This document shows, piece by piece, positions 8,527 through 17,325 of a DNA stretch of 37,976 nucleotides. This DNA comes from Halieaceae bacterium (GTDB lineage Bacteria; Pseudomonadota; Gammaproteobacteria; Pseudomonadales; Halieaceae): assembly GCA_028282105.1 (NCBI GenBank), contig JANQIO010000114.1, positions 1-37,976 on the forward strand, written 5' to 3'. The position numbers and the translations under genes are program-made. The stretch's first letter is position 1. Every line of letters begins with the position of its first letter. The notes under the pieces are model-generated. The model worked only from the letters and a program-made list of their open reading frames with translations, was not told the origin of the DNA and made no database searches.

Positions 8527-9693
8527 ATGCGCTTGCTCGGCGCTGTCGCCCTGTGGGCAATGCTGGCCGGCGGAGCCGCAGCCAACACCGATGATGCGGC
8601 GGCGCGCAGCGAGCGTTTCAGCGTTCACTCCGAGGTACTCGGCGAAACTCGCGAGCTATTGCTGCGCCGGCCACCGGGCTACGCTGGGGACCGCAGCTAC
8701 CCGGTGGTGTACGTACTGGACGGTGAATGGAACTTTGAGCTGGTGGCGGCCTACCTGGACTATATGGCCGACAACGCCATCTTCCCGCCAATGATTGTCA
8801 CCGCCGTCACCAATGTAAACCGCAACCGGGACTACGTGCCGAGGCCAGATCCCTATTTCACCGATACCGGGAAGGCCGATGATTTCCTGGCCTTCGTGGA
8901 GCAGGACTGGCAGCCGGCCATCGACAAGCGCTATCCGACCTCCGGTGACACCATTATCGTCGGGCACTCTTTTGGCGGCGTCTTTACCCTGCACAGCCTG
9001 TTCAGCGGGCGCGAGCTGTTCGATGCTTACATCGCTCTGGGCAGCAGCGCCTGGATCGCCGATCGCGTGCTGTTCGAGGAAGCGGAGGCATGGTTCAAGT
9101 CGGCGCCCGCCGCCGACAGCTTCGTGTACATGGCCGTGGGCGAGGGCGACGGCGGCCCTACCGTGCCTTCCAGCGAAGCCCTCGCCAAGCTGTTCGCCGA
9201 GCGGGCGCCAGCCGAACTGGAGTGGTACTTCGAAATCACCCCACGCACCGACCATTTCAAGAACGTCGTCGCCGGCATGAACGAAGGCTTTATGAAGCTG
9301 TTCCCCGCCTGGGGCTTTGTTGAGGAAGTTGAAGCCGCTGCCGGGTCAGGGGCGAGGGGAGTGGACCAGTGGTTCCGAACCCGAGAAGCGGAGCTGGGCT
9401 ACCGCTTCCTGCCCGCCTGGTTCGATATGGGGGTGGCAGCCACCGGCCTGGCCCAGTCCGGCAACACTGAAGCCGCCATTGCCCTGGTGCGCAACCTGCG
9501 CCGTCACCAGCCGGACAACGCCCACGTCGCCAGCTTCGCCGCCGGGATCTACCGCGCCGCGGGAGACACCGGGAACGCCATCGCTGAGTACCGACGGGCC
9601 ATCGCCCTGGCGGAGGCCCAGGGCCTGCACCCGAACGCGATGCACCTGGATCGGCTAAGGCAGCGACTCGCCAGCCTGGAAAGTGCCGACTAA
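8527..9693 (+). CDS. Exported alpha/beta-hydrolase (esterase D-like) with C-terminal repeat region
   Basis: 388 aa. Residues 1-19 form a signal peptide (MRLLGAVALW... GGAAA before Asn20), so the protein is probably periplasmic. Residues 30-260 match the putative esterase family PF00756 (EstD/enterochelin-esterase type): strand YPVVYVLDGEWNF, nucleophile Ser148 in GHSFGG, and a likely catalytic His in PRTDHFKN. Residues about 300-380 read as helical TPR-like repeats (GNTEAAIALVRNL, GDTGNAIAEYRRAIAL). I chose ATG 8527, one base after the upstream stop, over an upstream TTG, because it places the signal peptide at the N-terminus. Its last 39 bases overlap the convergent SulP gene. Substrate cannot be told. 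Confidence 0.87.
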   Translation: MRLLGAVALWAMLAGGAAANTDDAAARSERFSVHSEVLGETRELLLRRPPGYAGDRSYPVVYVLDGEWNFELVAAYLDYMADNAIFPPMIVTAVTNVNRNRDYVPRPDPYFTDTGKADDFLAFVEQDWQPAIDKRYPTSGDTIIVGHSFGGVFTLHSLFSGRELFDAYIALGSSAWIADRVLFEEAEAWFKSAPAADSFVYMAVGEGDGGPTVPSSEALAKLFAERAPAELEWYFEITPRTDHFKNVVAGMNEGFMKLFPAWGFVEEVEAAAGSGARGVDQWFRTREAELGYRFLPAWFDMGVAATGLAQSGNTEAAIALVRNLRRHQPDNAHVASFAAGIYRAAGDTGNAIAEYRRAIALAEAQGLHPNAMHLDRLRQRLASLESAD

Positions 9694-11415
9694 GGGCTGA
9701 GCCTGCGCCGGCCGAGCATCAGAGAGGCGGGCGACCGCCTGGTGCTGGCTCAGGAACACCTCACCGCTGAGCCGTGACAGGAAATCAGTTTTACCCAGGC
9801 AGTCCATCACCGGCCCCTTGACCTCACTGAGGTGTAGTTTCACACCGGCCTCGGCGAGGCGCTGATTCACCGACTCCAGCACCTCCAGGGCACTGAGATC
9901 AATGGCGTTGACCGCAGGGCACATCAACACCACATGACGCACCCCGGGCTGCTGCGCCACCCGTCCATAGATCGCATCTTCGATATAGCCGGCGTTGGCA
10001 AAGTAGAGGCTCTCGTCCACTCGCAGCGAAATGATGCCAGGGTGGGTGACCACCTGGTGGCGCTCGACGTTGCGGAAGTGCTCGGTGCCAGGCACCTCGC
10101 CCACCACCGCCAGATGTGGCCGCGAGGTTTCATAGAGATGCAGCAGGAGCGAGGCGGCCACGCCGCACATGACACCCACCTCTACACCCAACAGCAGGGT
10201 CAGGGCAATAGTGGTGGCTATCGCCACAAAGTCGCTCCGGGAGTAGTGCCAGGCCCGCCGCAAGTGCGAAAAATCGACGAGCTGGAACACCGCGACCAGA
10301 ATAACCGCGGCCAGTGTCGCCTTCGGCAGGTAATACAGATAGGGCGTCAGATACAGTGCCGCCAGCGCCATGCCCAGGGCGGCAAACAGGCCGGCTGCAG
10401 GCGTGGCGGCGCCGGCATCGAAGTTTACCACCGAGCGTGAAAAGCCTCCGCTCACCGGGATGCCGCCGGAGAGGGCCGAAGTCACATTGGCTGCACCCAG
10501 CCCGATCAGCTCCTGGTTGGGGTCAATGCGCTGGCGGCGTTTCGCGGCCAGGGTCTTGCCCACCGACACGGATTCCACGTAGCCGATAATGGCGATCAGC
10601 AGCGCGCTGTCGAGCAACTCGCGCCAGAGTTCGGGTAGCACCAACGGAATCGCCAGCGTCGGTAAGCCGCCGGGGATTTCGCCTACCAGGGCAACGCCGG
10701 CCTGCTCCACCGCCAACCAGCGTGCCAGGGCTGCAGTGATAAAGACCACCAGCACCGGGCTGGCCTTGCACAACAGTTGCGCGGCTGTGCTCGGGACCCC
10801 CAGCGCCTGCAGCGCCGGTACCAGCCGCCGGGCCAACAGCAGCAAGCCCAACGCCAGCAGTCCCAGCGCCAGGGTCCACGGGTGCGCAGCCGGCGCTGTC
10901 GCCAGCAGGCTTGAGGACAGGGCCAGCAGATTATCGCCACCCGCCTCCACGCCGAATAGCGCCGGTAGCTGCCCGAGCGCGATGACAAGCGCCGAGGCGG
11001 TAATGAAGCCCGCCACCACCGGGTGCGACAGGAAATTCACCAGGAAGCCCAGCCGCAGCAGGCCCATCAACAACAGTATCAGCCCGGACAACAGTGCCAG
11101 GGCTATGGTCGCAGTGATGTAGTCAGCGCCGGTGGAGGCCACGACTTCACCGACGGCGGTGGCCGTCATCAGTGAAATGATCGCCACCGGACCGACCGAT
11201 AGCGTGCGGCTGGACCCCAGCAGCGCGTAGGCCACCAGCGGCAAAACGGTCGCATACAGCCCCATTTGCGCCGGCACCCCCGCCAGCAAAGCGTAGGCCA
11301 AGGACTGGGGAATCAGCATCACGGTGACAATGGTCGCCGCCACCAGGTCTCGCGCCAGGGTGTGGCGGTGGTAATCGCGGCACCAGGCCAGGCAGGGGAG
11401 ACCGGGCACCATCAT
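9655..11415 (-). CDS. SulP (SLC26-type) anion transporter with STAS domain
   Basis: 586 aa. N-terminal transport domain with about 12-14 helices, including the family signature near the start (DLVAATIVTVMLIPQSLAYALLAGVPAQMGLYA) and the GGIPVSGGFSRSVVNFDAGA motif. The C-terminal STAS domain (about 455-560; FANAGYIEDAIYGRV, AVNAIDLSALEVLESVNQRL) is the regulatory part. Members carry sulfate, bicarbonate or other anions; the sequence does not decide which. The ATG overlaps the stop of the upstream hydrolase by one base (TGATG), so the two form an operon; that partner belongs to a group often tied to sulfur oxidation, which favours a sulfur oxyanion. The 3' end overlaps the convergent esterase gene by 39 bp. 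Confidence 0.93.
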   Translation of the reverse strand: MMVPGLPCLAWCRDYHRHTLARDLVAATIVTVMLIPQSLAYALLAGVPAQMGLYATVLPLVAYALLGSSRTLSVGPVAIISLMTATAVGEVVASTGADYITATIALALLSGLILLLMGLLRLGFLVNFLSHPVVAGFITASALVIALGQLPALFGVEAGGDNLLALSSSLLATAPAAHPWTLALGLLALGLLLLARRLVPALQALGVPSTAAQLLCKASPVLVVFITAALARWLAVEQAGVALVGEIPGGLPTLAIPLVLPELWRELLDSALLIAIIGYVESVSVGKTLAAKRRQRIDPNQELIGLGAANVTSALSGGIPVSGGFSRSVVNFDAGAATPAAGLFAALGMALAALYLTPYLYYLPKATLAAVILVAVFQLVDFSHLRRAWHYSRSDFVAIATTIALTLLLGVEVGVMCGVAASLLLHLYETSRPHLAVVGEVPGTEHFRNVERHQVVTHPGIISLRVDESLYFANAGYIEDAIYGRVAQQPGVRHVVLMCPAVNAIDLSALEVLESVNQRLAEAGVKLHLSEVKGPVMDCLGKTDFLSRLSGEVFLSQHQAVARLSDARPAQAQPLVGTFQAGESLP

Positions 11416-12314
11416 CAGAGCCCGTTGACCGGCAGCTTGAGGAACACGCGGCCGTCCTGGTCCGCGGGCGGCAGCCGACCGGCGCGCATATTGACCTGCA
11501 GGGAAGGCAGGATCAACTGCGGCATCGCCAGACTGCGATCCCGGGCTTCACGCAGGGCGACAAACTCGGGCAGCTCGATACCGTCGCGCACATGGACATT
11601 GGCGCGGCGCTCTTCTGCCACCGTGGTCATGCACTGCACCTCTCGACAACCCTCGCCGCCGTAGTCGTGGCAGAGATACAGACGAGTATCACCCGGCAGG
11701 CTGAGAATGCGTTGGATGGACTGATACAGGGTGCGGGCGTCGCCGCCGGGAAAATCCACCCGCGCCGTGCCGCTGTCCGGCATGAACAGGGTGTCGCCGA
11801 CAAACACCGCGTCGCCCACAACAAAGCTCATGCAGGCGGGCGTGTGGCCGGGGGTGTGCCAGGCCTGGACCAGCAGCTCGCCAAGCTGAAAGGCGTCACC
11901 GTCTTCAAACAGGCGATCAAACTGGGAACCGTCACGCTGGAATTCTGTGCCCTCATTGAACACCTAGCCAAAGGTGTGCTGAACCACGGTAATCCCCGCG
12001 CCGATGCCGATGCGACCGCCGAGCGCCTGCTGCAGGTAGGGCGCGGCAGACAGGTGATCAGCGTGGACGTGGGTTTCCAGGATCCAGTCCAGTGTCAGCT
12101 GGCGGCTACGCACTTCGGCGATGATGACATCGGCCGCAGCAAAGCCGGTGTTACCCGAGGCCTGGTCAAAGTCCATTACCGGATCGACGATAGCGCAATG
12201 CGATGTGGAGGGGTCTACCACCAGGTACGACCAGGTATGGGTCGCCCTATGAAAGAAAGGTGTGACGTCCGGCCGCGACCTGGGGGCAGCAGCTGGGTGT
12301 GGCTGCACTGTCAT
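11415..12314 (-). pseudogene. MBL-fold (ETHE1/Blh-like) hydrolase interrupted by an in-frame amber codon
   Basis: Read in one frame, this is a complete metallo-beta-lactamase-fold hydrolase of about 299 residues, like persulfide dioxygenases and BigR-linked Blh proteins. The first 116 residues hold the metal motif THVHADH (81-87); the rest holds HTPGHT, VGDTLF, LCHDYGG and a family-typical end (ILPSLQVNMRAGRLPP). Between them codon 117 is TAG (11964-11966), directly followed by GTG-TTC-AAT. Family members, as I recall them, read TFGKVFN here, so one AAG-to-TAG change explains the break. No frameshift is present. It may be a recent pseudogene, a suppressed amber codon or a sequencing error. 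Start ATG 12314 has AGGAG upstream. Confidence 0.8.
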
Positions 12315-12348
12315 GAATGGGGCTCCTGCAGGGGACAGTGCAGATTGT

Positions 12349-12382
12349 ATTATACTTTTTAGTTATTAACTTATACTAGTTA
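12349..12382 (-). promoter_or_regulatory. AT-rich promoter/operator of the hydrolase-SulP unit
   Basis: The 81-bp gap holds an AT-rich block unlike its GC-rich surroundings. TTATACT occurs at 12350-12356 and 12371-12377, exactly 21 bp (two helical turns) apart, each followed by AGTTA. Between them is an inverted repeat AGTTA-T-TAACT (12361-12371). On the minus strand ATTATA at 12349-12354 reads as a perfect TATAAT. It suggests a regulated promoter; the regulator is not in the window next to it. Confidence 0.45.
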
Positions 12383-12395
12383 GGAATACTTGCAG

Positions 12396-12902
12396 CTATT
12401 CGACCGCCGGCTGGGGGCTGGGCTTGCGGCTGAAGCGCGGCCGATAGATCGCCAGGGCCACATTGGCCACCGCCACCGAAAGAATGACCCACAAGGAGCC
12501 CCACTCCCCGACCACCATGGCCTCAAGGGTGGCCGGATCCACCTCGCCGGCCAGCGCCCGCTGGGTTTCCAGGGCCATGCGCTCCGCAGGGCCCTGCACG
12601 CTGAACAGGGTGCCCTCGAACATGATGATGCCCAGGCCCAACTTGGCCCAGGCCCAGCCGGCGTTGTGAAAGCCTGGATTGGCCGCCATCGCAAACAGCC
12701 CGGACACCAGCACCACCGCCAGCGAGGGAAACAGCAGGTATTTGGCTACCTGACCGATGGCCTGGCGCATAACCGCGTATTCCTCCAGCGAGGTGGGGTC
12801 GGGTGTCACGGTCAGCAGGGCCAGCATCGCGCCGAGGGCGCCAATCATGCCGGCACCACCCACGCTGTGCAGGAACTTCAGGGTGCGTCTGAGATTAAAC
12901 AT
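12396..12902 (-). CDS. Small integral membrane protein, DUF2269-like
   Basis: 168 aa with four hydrophobic helices: about residues 15-35 (GGAGMIGALGAMLALLTV), 55-75 (YLLFPSLAVVLVSGLFAMA), 85-100 (AWAKLGLGIIMFEGTLF) and 135-155 (SLWVILSVAVANVALAIY). Histidine 12 and the tryptophan-rich AGWAWAKLGL segment recall DUF2269/CopD-like membrane proteins, some of which may bind haem, but I am not certain of the family. The gene is on the same strand as the hydrolase-SulP pair but lies upstream of their AT-rich promoter, so it is probably separately transcribed. The ATG at 12902 gives a basic N-terminus (MFNLRRTLK). Confidence 0.75.
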   Translation of the reverse strand: MFNLRRTLKFLHSVGGAGMIGALGAMLALLTVTPDPTSLEEYAVMRQAIGQVAKYLLFPSLAVVLVSGLFAMAANPGFHNAGWAWAKLGLGIIMFEGTLFSVQGPAERMALETQRALAGEVDPATLEAMVVGEWGSLWVILSVAVANVALAIYRPRFSRKPSPQPAVE

Positions 12903-12991
12903 AGCTGCGGTAGTCGTTCAGTTCTTGTTCTGGCCGCTCACGGCTTTCGTATTGAATACGTACTGACCGACCGTGCCGGATGGCCCGGTAA

Positions 12992-14503
12992 TTAGCCGCC
13001 GATAGGCTCGATGACGCTGCCGGGCACGATACGTACCCGCCAGAAGGAGATACTGAAGGGTGGCAGCACATGGTCTTCCAGCGGCGTGCGGAATTCCTCC
13101 AGTGAGACCGAGCCTTTGCGGAAGCTGGCGCGGATGCCGTTGATGCGCAGCTTGCGACTGGTCAGGGCGCGGGCCGTCACCACGTAGTGTTCCTGTTCGA
13201 AGTGCAGGCCGGCGACCCGCCGGCTGACCGGCTGGTCGTGCAGGTTGATCAGCATCAGGGTCTGTCCCTGCCCAGAAGGGTGGCCGTGCAGGTAGGCCCG
13301 CACCCGGGGGTCGCTGCTGCTGATGGCATATACCTTCTTGCCCATCAGTCGCGCCCACAGCCAGCTCACCCAGTAGTCCGGGCGCGGCTTGAGGCTGAGC
13401 CGGTCCACCAGGCCATAGTCGCCCCCCAGCAGCGAGTGGCGCACCATCACCCGCTGACCGACTCGGGCGCCGCGCCCCAACTGGTCGGCCCACCAGAAGC
13501 TGGACACCCAGCGATCCGACAGCTTGGGCTGGCCACCGCACTGGGCCGAGCCGGTCTCCCCGGTCCAGATTTCCGCCCCTGGCTGAAGCGTGTCGCGCAG
13601 GGCTTTGAGTCGCTCGGCAAAGCGCGCGAAGTCTTCGAAGGAGCCGGGGTTGATCAGGTGACGGATGGTGGCGCTGCGGGTGCGAATCGGGCTGCGCTCA
13701 CTCTGGAACGGGTAGTAGTGCCAGTCGATGATGTCCAGCTGCGAGGACACCTCGCGCAGAAAGCGAGGCGTGATATTGGTAAAGGGGCGTATGGTTTCCC
13801 CCAGGCGCGGCCAGTAGGCACTGCCAGGCCCGGAAATACGCGCCTTCGGATAGTACTGGTGCACCAGCTCGGCGAAGGAGCGGTAGTCATTGGCGAGGCT
13901 GACCGGGCCGGGCTGGGAGCGCAGGCCGTGAAAGGCCCAGTAGGCATTGAGCTCGTTGCCCAGTTCAAACACGTGGACCCGGTAATCCCTGCCGGTGCTG
14001 TACTGCAGCAGCGCTTCCAACTCGCTGCCGCGCCAGCTGCCGTGTTCCCGGCGCCGGAACAGGCCGTACTTGGCGGTGAAGATCAGCTTCAACTTGTTGC
14101 GGCGGACAAAGTCGTGCAGCCCGTCCCACTGCGCCTGGGTGAGGATCAAAGGGTCCGGCTCGTCCTCGGGGGCGGTGAAGTAGTGGATCTTGTCGGCTTC
14201 GGAGCCGCCGATGCGCAGGTAGGCAGGACCCAGGGCGCGCACCAGTCGGTCGAGCTTTTTGCGGTCCAGCCGCAGCGGCGGCACCCGCAGCGTGCCCAGG
14301 CCGCGCCGGGAGGTGTTGCTGCCCTCCCACCAGTAGCCCCCCGCCAGCACCGAGATATCGATGGAGAACGACAGGTAGCGCCGATCGACACTGGCGATCG
14401 GGTCCGGATGCTCCAGGGTGATATCGGCCACTGGCGGTGCAGCAGCGGTTGGTCGGCGTAAGCTAAACATGGCCGGATGTCTCTCCAGCTCATTGCGGGA
14501 CAT
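12992..14503 (-). CDS. GH79 heparanase-like beta-glucuronidase
   Basis: 503 aa. The protein follows the heparanase/beta-glucuronidase clan A plan: LRIGGSEADKIHYF (96-109), acid/base Glu184 in FELGNELNAYW (heparanase NEPN), HYYPF, nucleophile Glu316 in WTGETGSAQCGG, then KLSDRWVSSFWWADQLG and VMVRHSLLGGDYGLVD, which align closely with human heparanase. A C-terminal beta-sandwich follows (LMLINLHDQPV...). Such enzymes release glucuronic acid or cut glucuronide-containing chains. I see no signal peptide from either the ATG at 14503 or the one at 14470 (preceded by GGAGAG), so it seems cytoplasmic, which is unusual. It lies downstream of manD on the same strand, 78 bp away; uxaC is divergent. The substrate is unknown. 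Confidence 0.85.
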   Translation of the reverse strand: MSRNELERHPAMFSLRRPTAAAPPVADITLEHPDPIASVDRRYLSFSIDISVLAGGYWWEGSNTSRRGLGTLRVPPLRLDRKKLDRLVRALGPAYLRIGGSEADKIHYFTAPEDEPDPLILTQAQWDGLHDFVRRNKLKLIFTAKYGLFRRREHGSWRGSELEALLQYSTGRDYRVHVFELGNELNAYWAFHGLRSQPGPVSLANDYRSFAELVHQYYPKARISGPGSAYWPRLGETIRPFTNITPRFLREVSSQLDIIDWHYYPFQSERSPIRTRSATIRHLINPGSFEDFARFAERLKALRDTLQPGAEIWTGETGSAQCGGQPKLSDRWVSSFWWADQLGRGARVGQRVMVRHSLLGGDYGLVDRLSLKPRPDYWVSWLWARLMGKKVYAISSSDPRVRAYLHGHPSGQGQTLMLINLHDQPVSRRVAGLHFEQEHYVVTARALTSRKLRINGIRASFRKGSVSLEEFRTPLEDHVLPPFSISFWRVRIVPGSVIEPIGG

Positions 14504-14581
14504 CCATAGTCGCCTAACGGCTTAATTTTGCAAGAGTTTTTTCAGGAGTTGCCGACCGGCCCCCGGCGGCCACGAGCGCGG

Positions 14582-15793
14582 CTACCAGTTGAACATGCTG
14601 CCGTCTTCCAGCCGGTTCACCGGTAGGTAGGCGCGCTGGTAGGGGTACTTTGCGGCCAGCGATTCGTCGATCTCCACCCCGTGGCCCGGCTTCTCCCCTG
14701 CCAGCAGGTAGCCGTTCTCGAAGCGGTAATCGTGGGGAAACACCGCATCGGTGTCCGGCGTGTGGCGCATGTATTCCTGAATGCCGAAATTCGGCACCCA
14801 GGTATCGAAATGCAGGGCAGCCCCCATGGTGACCGGTGACAGGTCGGTAGCGCCGTGGAAGCCGGTCTTCACGTGATAGAGCTCTGCCAGCGCGGCAATG
14901 CGCCTCAGGTGGGTGATGCCGCCGGCATGCACCACGGTGGCGCGGATATAGTCAATCAACTGTTCGCTGATCAACTGCTGGCAGTCGTGGATGGAAGAGA
15001 ACACTTCCCCCACCGCCAGCGGCGTGGTGGTGTGCTGGCGAATCAGGCGGAAGCCTTCCTGCAGCTCGGCGGTGACCGCGTCTTCCAGCCAGAACAGGCG
15101 GTAGGGTTCCAGGTCCTTGCCCAGCCGCGCCGCCTCGATGGGCGTCAGCCGATGGTGCACGTCGTGCAGCAGGTGGTGCTCGTAGCCGTAGGTGTCGCGC
15201 AGGGTCTTGAACAGCTGCGGCACGTGGTTCAGGTACTTCGCGGTGGACCAGACGTTTTCGCTGGGCAGGTCAGCATCCGCCGGCTCGTAAAACAGTTTGT
15301 CCCCGGACACCCCGTAGGTAGAGTCCAGCCCCGGTACCCCCGACTGGGCGCGAATAGCCTTGTAGCCCAGCTCGATATAGCGGCCCACCTGTTCAACGGT
15401 TTCATCGATATCGGCGCCATTGGCGTGGCCATACACCATGACCCCTTCGCGACTCCGGCCACCCAGCAACTGGTACAGCGGCAGGCCGGCGGCCTTGGCC
15501 TTAATGTCCCACAGGGCGACATCAATCGCAGCCAGCGCGGTCATACCCACCGGCCCGCGACGCCAGTAGGCGCCGCGATAGAAAAACTGCCAGATGTCTT
15601 CCACCTGGTGGGCATCGCGGCCAATCAGGCAGGGAATGAGATGGTCCTGCAGGTAGCTGGCGACCGCCAGCTCGCGGCCGTTCAGAGTGGCATCGCCGAT
15701 ACCGCTGATGCCCTCCTCGGTCTCAATTTTGAGGGTTACGAAATTGCGCCCCGGGCAGCTGAGAATCACGCGGGCGTCACGAATCTTTAACAT
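14582..15793 (-). CDS. manD: D-mannonate dehydratase ManD (enolase superfamily)
   Basis: 403 aa; converts D-mannonate to 2-keto-3-deoxy-D-gluconate. The sequence is close to the characterised Novosphingobium ManD along its whole length ([55 protein letters not shown]). Magnesium ligands Asp211, Glu237 and Glu263 are visible, with catalytic Arg148, Tyr160 and His213, each one position after the Novosphingobium numbering, which argues for the efficient ManD group rather than the promiscuous RspA-like group. AAGGAC precedes the ATG at 15793. It is divergent from uxaC across 88 bp and upstream of the GH79 gene, fitting glucuronate breakdown. Confidence 0.95.
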   Translation of the reverse strand: MLKIRDARVILSCPGRNFVTLKIETEEGISGIGDATLNGRELAVASYLQDHLIPCLIGRDAHQVEDIWQFFYRGAYWRRGPVGMTALAAIDVALWDIKAKAAGLPLYQLLGGRSREGVMVYGHANGADIDETVEQVGRYIELGYKAIRAQSGVPGLDSTYGVSGDKLFYEPADADLPSENVWSTAKYLNHVPQLFKTLRDTYGYEHHLLHDVHHRLTPIEAARLGKDLEPYRLFWLEDAVTAELQEGFRLIRQHTTTPLAVGEVFSSIHDCQQLISEQLIDYIRATVVHAGGITHLRRIAALAELYHVKTGFHGATDLSPVTMGAALHFDTWVPNFGIQEYMRHTPDTDAVFPHDYRFENGYLLAGEKPGHGVEIDESLAAKYPYQRAYLPVNRLEDGSMFNW

Positions 15794-15881
15794 GGTGGAA
15801 GTCCTTTCGTCCTTGTACGGCGTGATATCCGGGGCGATGATTGACAGTAGAAGCCACCCGCAAAATCGTCAACTGGAATCC
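15794..15881. promoter_or_regulatory. Divergent manD/uxaC control region
   Basis: This 88-bp gap must hold both promoters. A TTGACA at 15841-15846 could be a plus-strand -35 for uxaC, though no convincing -10 follows at normal spacing. I see no clear palindrome for a uronate regulator, and no regulator gene is adjacent. Confidence 0.4.
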
Positions 15882-17297
15882 ATGCCCCGACCTCTGATCC
15901 TGCACCCCGACCGCCTGTTTCCAGCCGATGAGACGGTACGCGCCATCGCCCGGCGCCTCTATGCAGAGATCAGTGGTTTGCCGATCATCAGCCCGCACGG
16001 TCACACCGACCCGGCCTGGTTTGCGGGCAATGCCCCCTTCGAGAATCCGACGGCGTTGTTGCTGCAGCCCGACCACTACCTGTACCGCATGCTCTACAGC
16101 CAGGGCATCAGCCTCGACCAGTTGGGCATCCTTCGCGCCGATGGCAGCGCTGCCCAGGTCAACCCGCGCGAGGCCTGGCGGGTGTTCGCGAAGCACTACC
16201 ACCTGTTCCGCGGCACCCCCTCGCGGCTGTGGCTGGACCATGTGTTTGCGGAGCTGTTCGGCCTGCAGACCCAGCTTGGGGAAGAGACAGCAGATGCCTA
16301 CTACGATCTGATCGATGCAGCCCTGACTGGCGATGAATTCCGACCGCGGGCCCTGTTCGAGCGCTTCAATATCGAAGTGCTGACCACCACGGAATCGCCG
16401 CTGGACCAGCTGCTGCAGCACCGCGCGCTGCGCGACAGCGGCTGGAACGGACGGGTGCTGACCGCCTTCCGCCCCGACCCGGTTGTCGACCCGGAGTACG
16501 AGGGCTTCCTGGAGAACCTGGAAACCCTGGGCGACCTCACCGGTGAGGACACCGGCACCTGGAACGGCTACCTGATGGCGCTGCGCCGGCGGCGTCAATA
16601 CTTCAAGGAGCTCGGCGCCACTTCCACCGATCACGGCCACCCCACCGCCGCCACTGCCGACCTGTCACGCAACGACTGCGAAACCCTGTTCGACAAGGCC
16701 CTGCGCGGCAAGTGCAAAGGCAGCAAGGCAGAGCTGTTCCGCGGCCAACTGCTGACCGAGATGGCGGCAATGAGCCTGGACGACGGACTGGTGATGCAGC
16801 TACACCCCGGCCCGATGCGCAACCACAACCTGGAGCTCTACCAGCGCTTCGGTCGCGACCGCGGCGCCGACATGCCGCGCCGCACCGACTTCGTCAATGC
16901 CCTGAAGCCCCTGCTGGACCGCTTTGGCAATGAAAGCGACCTGGCGCTGATCCTGTTCAGCCTCGACGAATCCAGCTACGCCCGTGAGCTGGCGCCGCTG
17001 GCGGGCCACTACCCCTGCCTGAAACTGGGGCCTGCCTGGTGGTTCCACGACAGTCCGGAAGGCATGCGCCGCTATCGCCAGCAGCTCACCGAGACCGCCG
17101 GCTTCTATAACACCGTGGGATTCAACGACGACACCCGCGCCTTTCTCTCGATACCCGCCCGCCATGATGTGGCGCGCCGCATGGACTGCGGCTACCTGGC
17201 GGAATTAGTCGCCGACCATCGCCTGGAGGAAGACGAGGCGGCGGAGCTCGCGGTGGAGTTGGCTTACACCCTTGCGAAAAAAGCCTATCGACTGTAG
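15882..17297 (+). CDS. uxaC: Glucuronate isomerase
   Basis: 471 aa; interconverts D-glucuronate and D-fructuronate (and galacturonate and tagaturonate). It belongs to the UxaC subgroup beginning RPLILHPDRLFPAD. The metal-binding SPHGHTDP (HxH) is near residue 41; other family blocks are TTESPLDQLL, STDHGHPTA, MQLHPGPMRNHN, KLGPAWWFHDSPEGM and GFNDDTRAFLSIPARHD. I chose the ATG at 15882 because the upstream in-frame extension runs through the antisense of manD and has no homology; the site before it (TGGAA) is weak. It ends 28 bp from the convergent sppA. No uxuB/uxaB-type reductase, the next step, is seen. Confidence 0.96.
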   Translation: MPRPLILHPDRLFPADETVRAIARRLYAEISGLPIISPHGHTDPAWFAGNAPFENPTALLLQPDHYLYRMLYSQGISLDQLGILRADGSAAQVNPREAWRVFAKHYHLFRGTPSRLWLDHVFAELFGLQTQLGEETADAYYDLIDAALTGDEFRPRALFERFNIEVLTTTESPLDQLLQHRALRDSGWNGRVLTAFRPDPVVDPEYEGFLENLETLGDLTGEDTGTWNGYLMALRRRRQYFKELGATSTDHGHPTAATADLSRNDCETLFDKALRGKCKGSKAELFRGQLLTEMAAMSLDDGLVMQLHPGPMRNHNLELYQRFGRDRGADMPRRTDFVNALKPLLDRFGNESDLALILFSLDESSYARELAPLAGHYPCLKLGPAWWFHDSPEGMRRYRQQLTETAGFYNTVGFNDDTRAFLSIPARHDVARRMDCGYLAELVADHRLEEDEAAELAVELAYTLAKKAYRL

Positions 17298-17325
17298 TGG
17301 TCCGAGGCTGTGGCGCAGCAGCCGG

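Noticed and set aside
11964-12314. The two hydrolase halves as two independent functional genes
   Set aside because: They share one frame with no gap, and each half lacks part of the metal site, so a single interrupted gene is the simpler reading, although reinitiation cannot be excluded.
13187-14461. Plus-strand open frame of about 424 codons opposite the GH79 gene
   Set aside because: The minus-strand frame holds the complete GH79 catalytic motifs; this one is a shadow.
15687-15881. N-terminal extension of uxaC by 65 codons
   Set aside because: It is the antisense of the manD start and the divergent promoter; the family start RPLILHPDRLFPAD follows ATG 15882.
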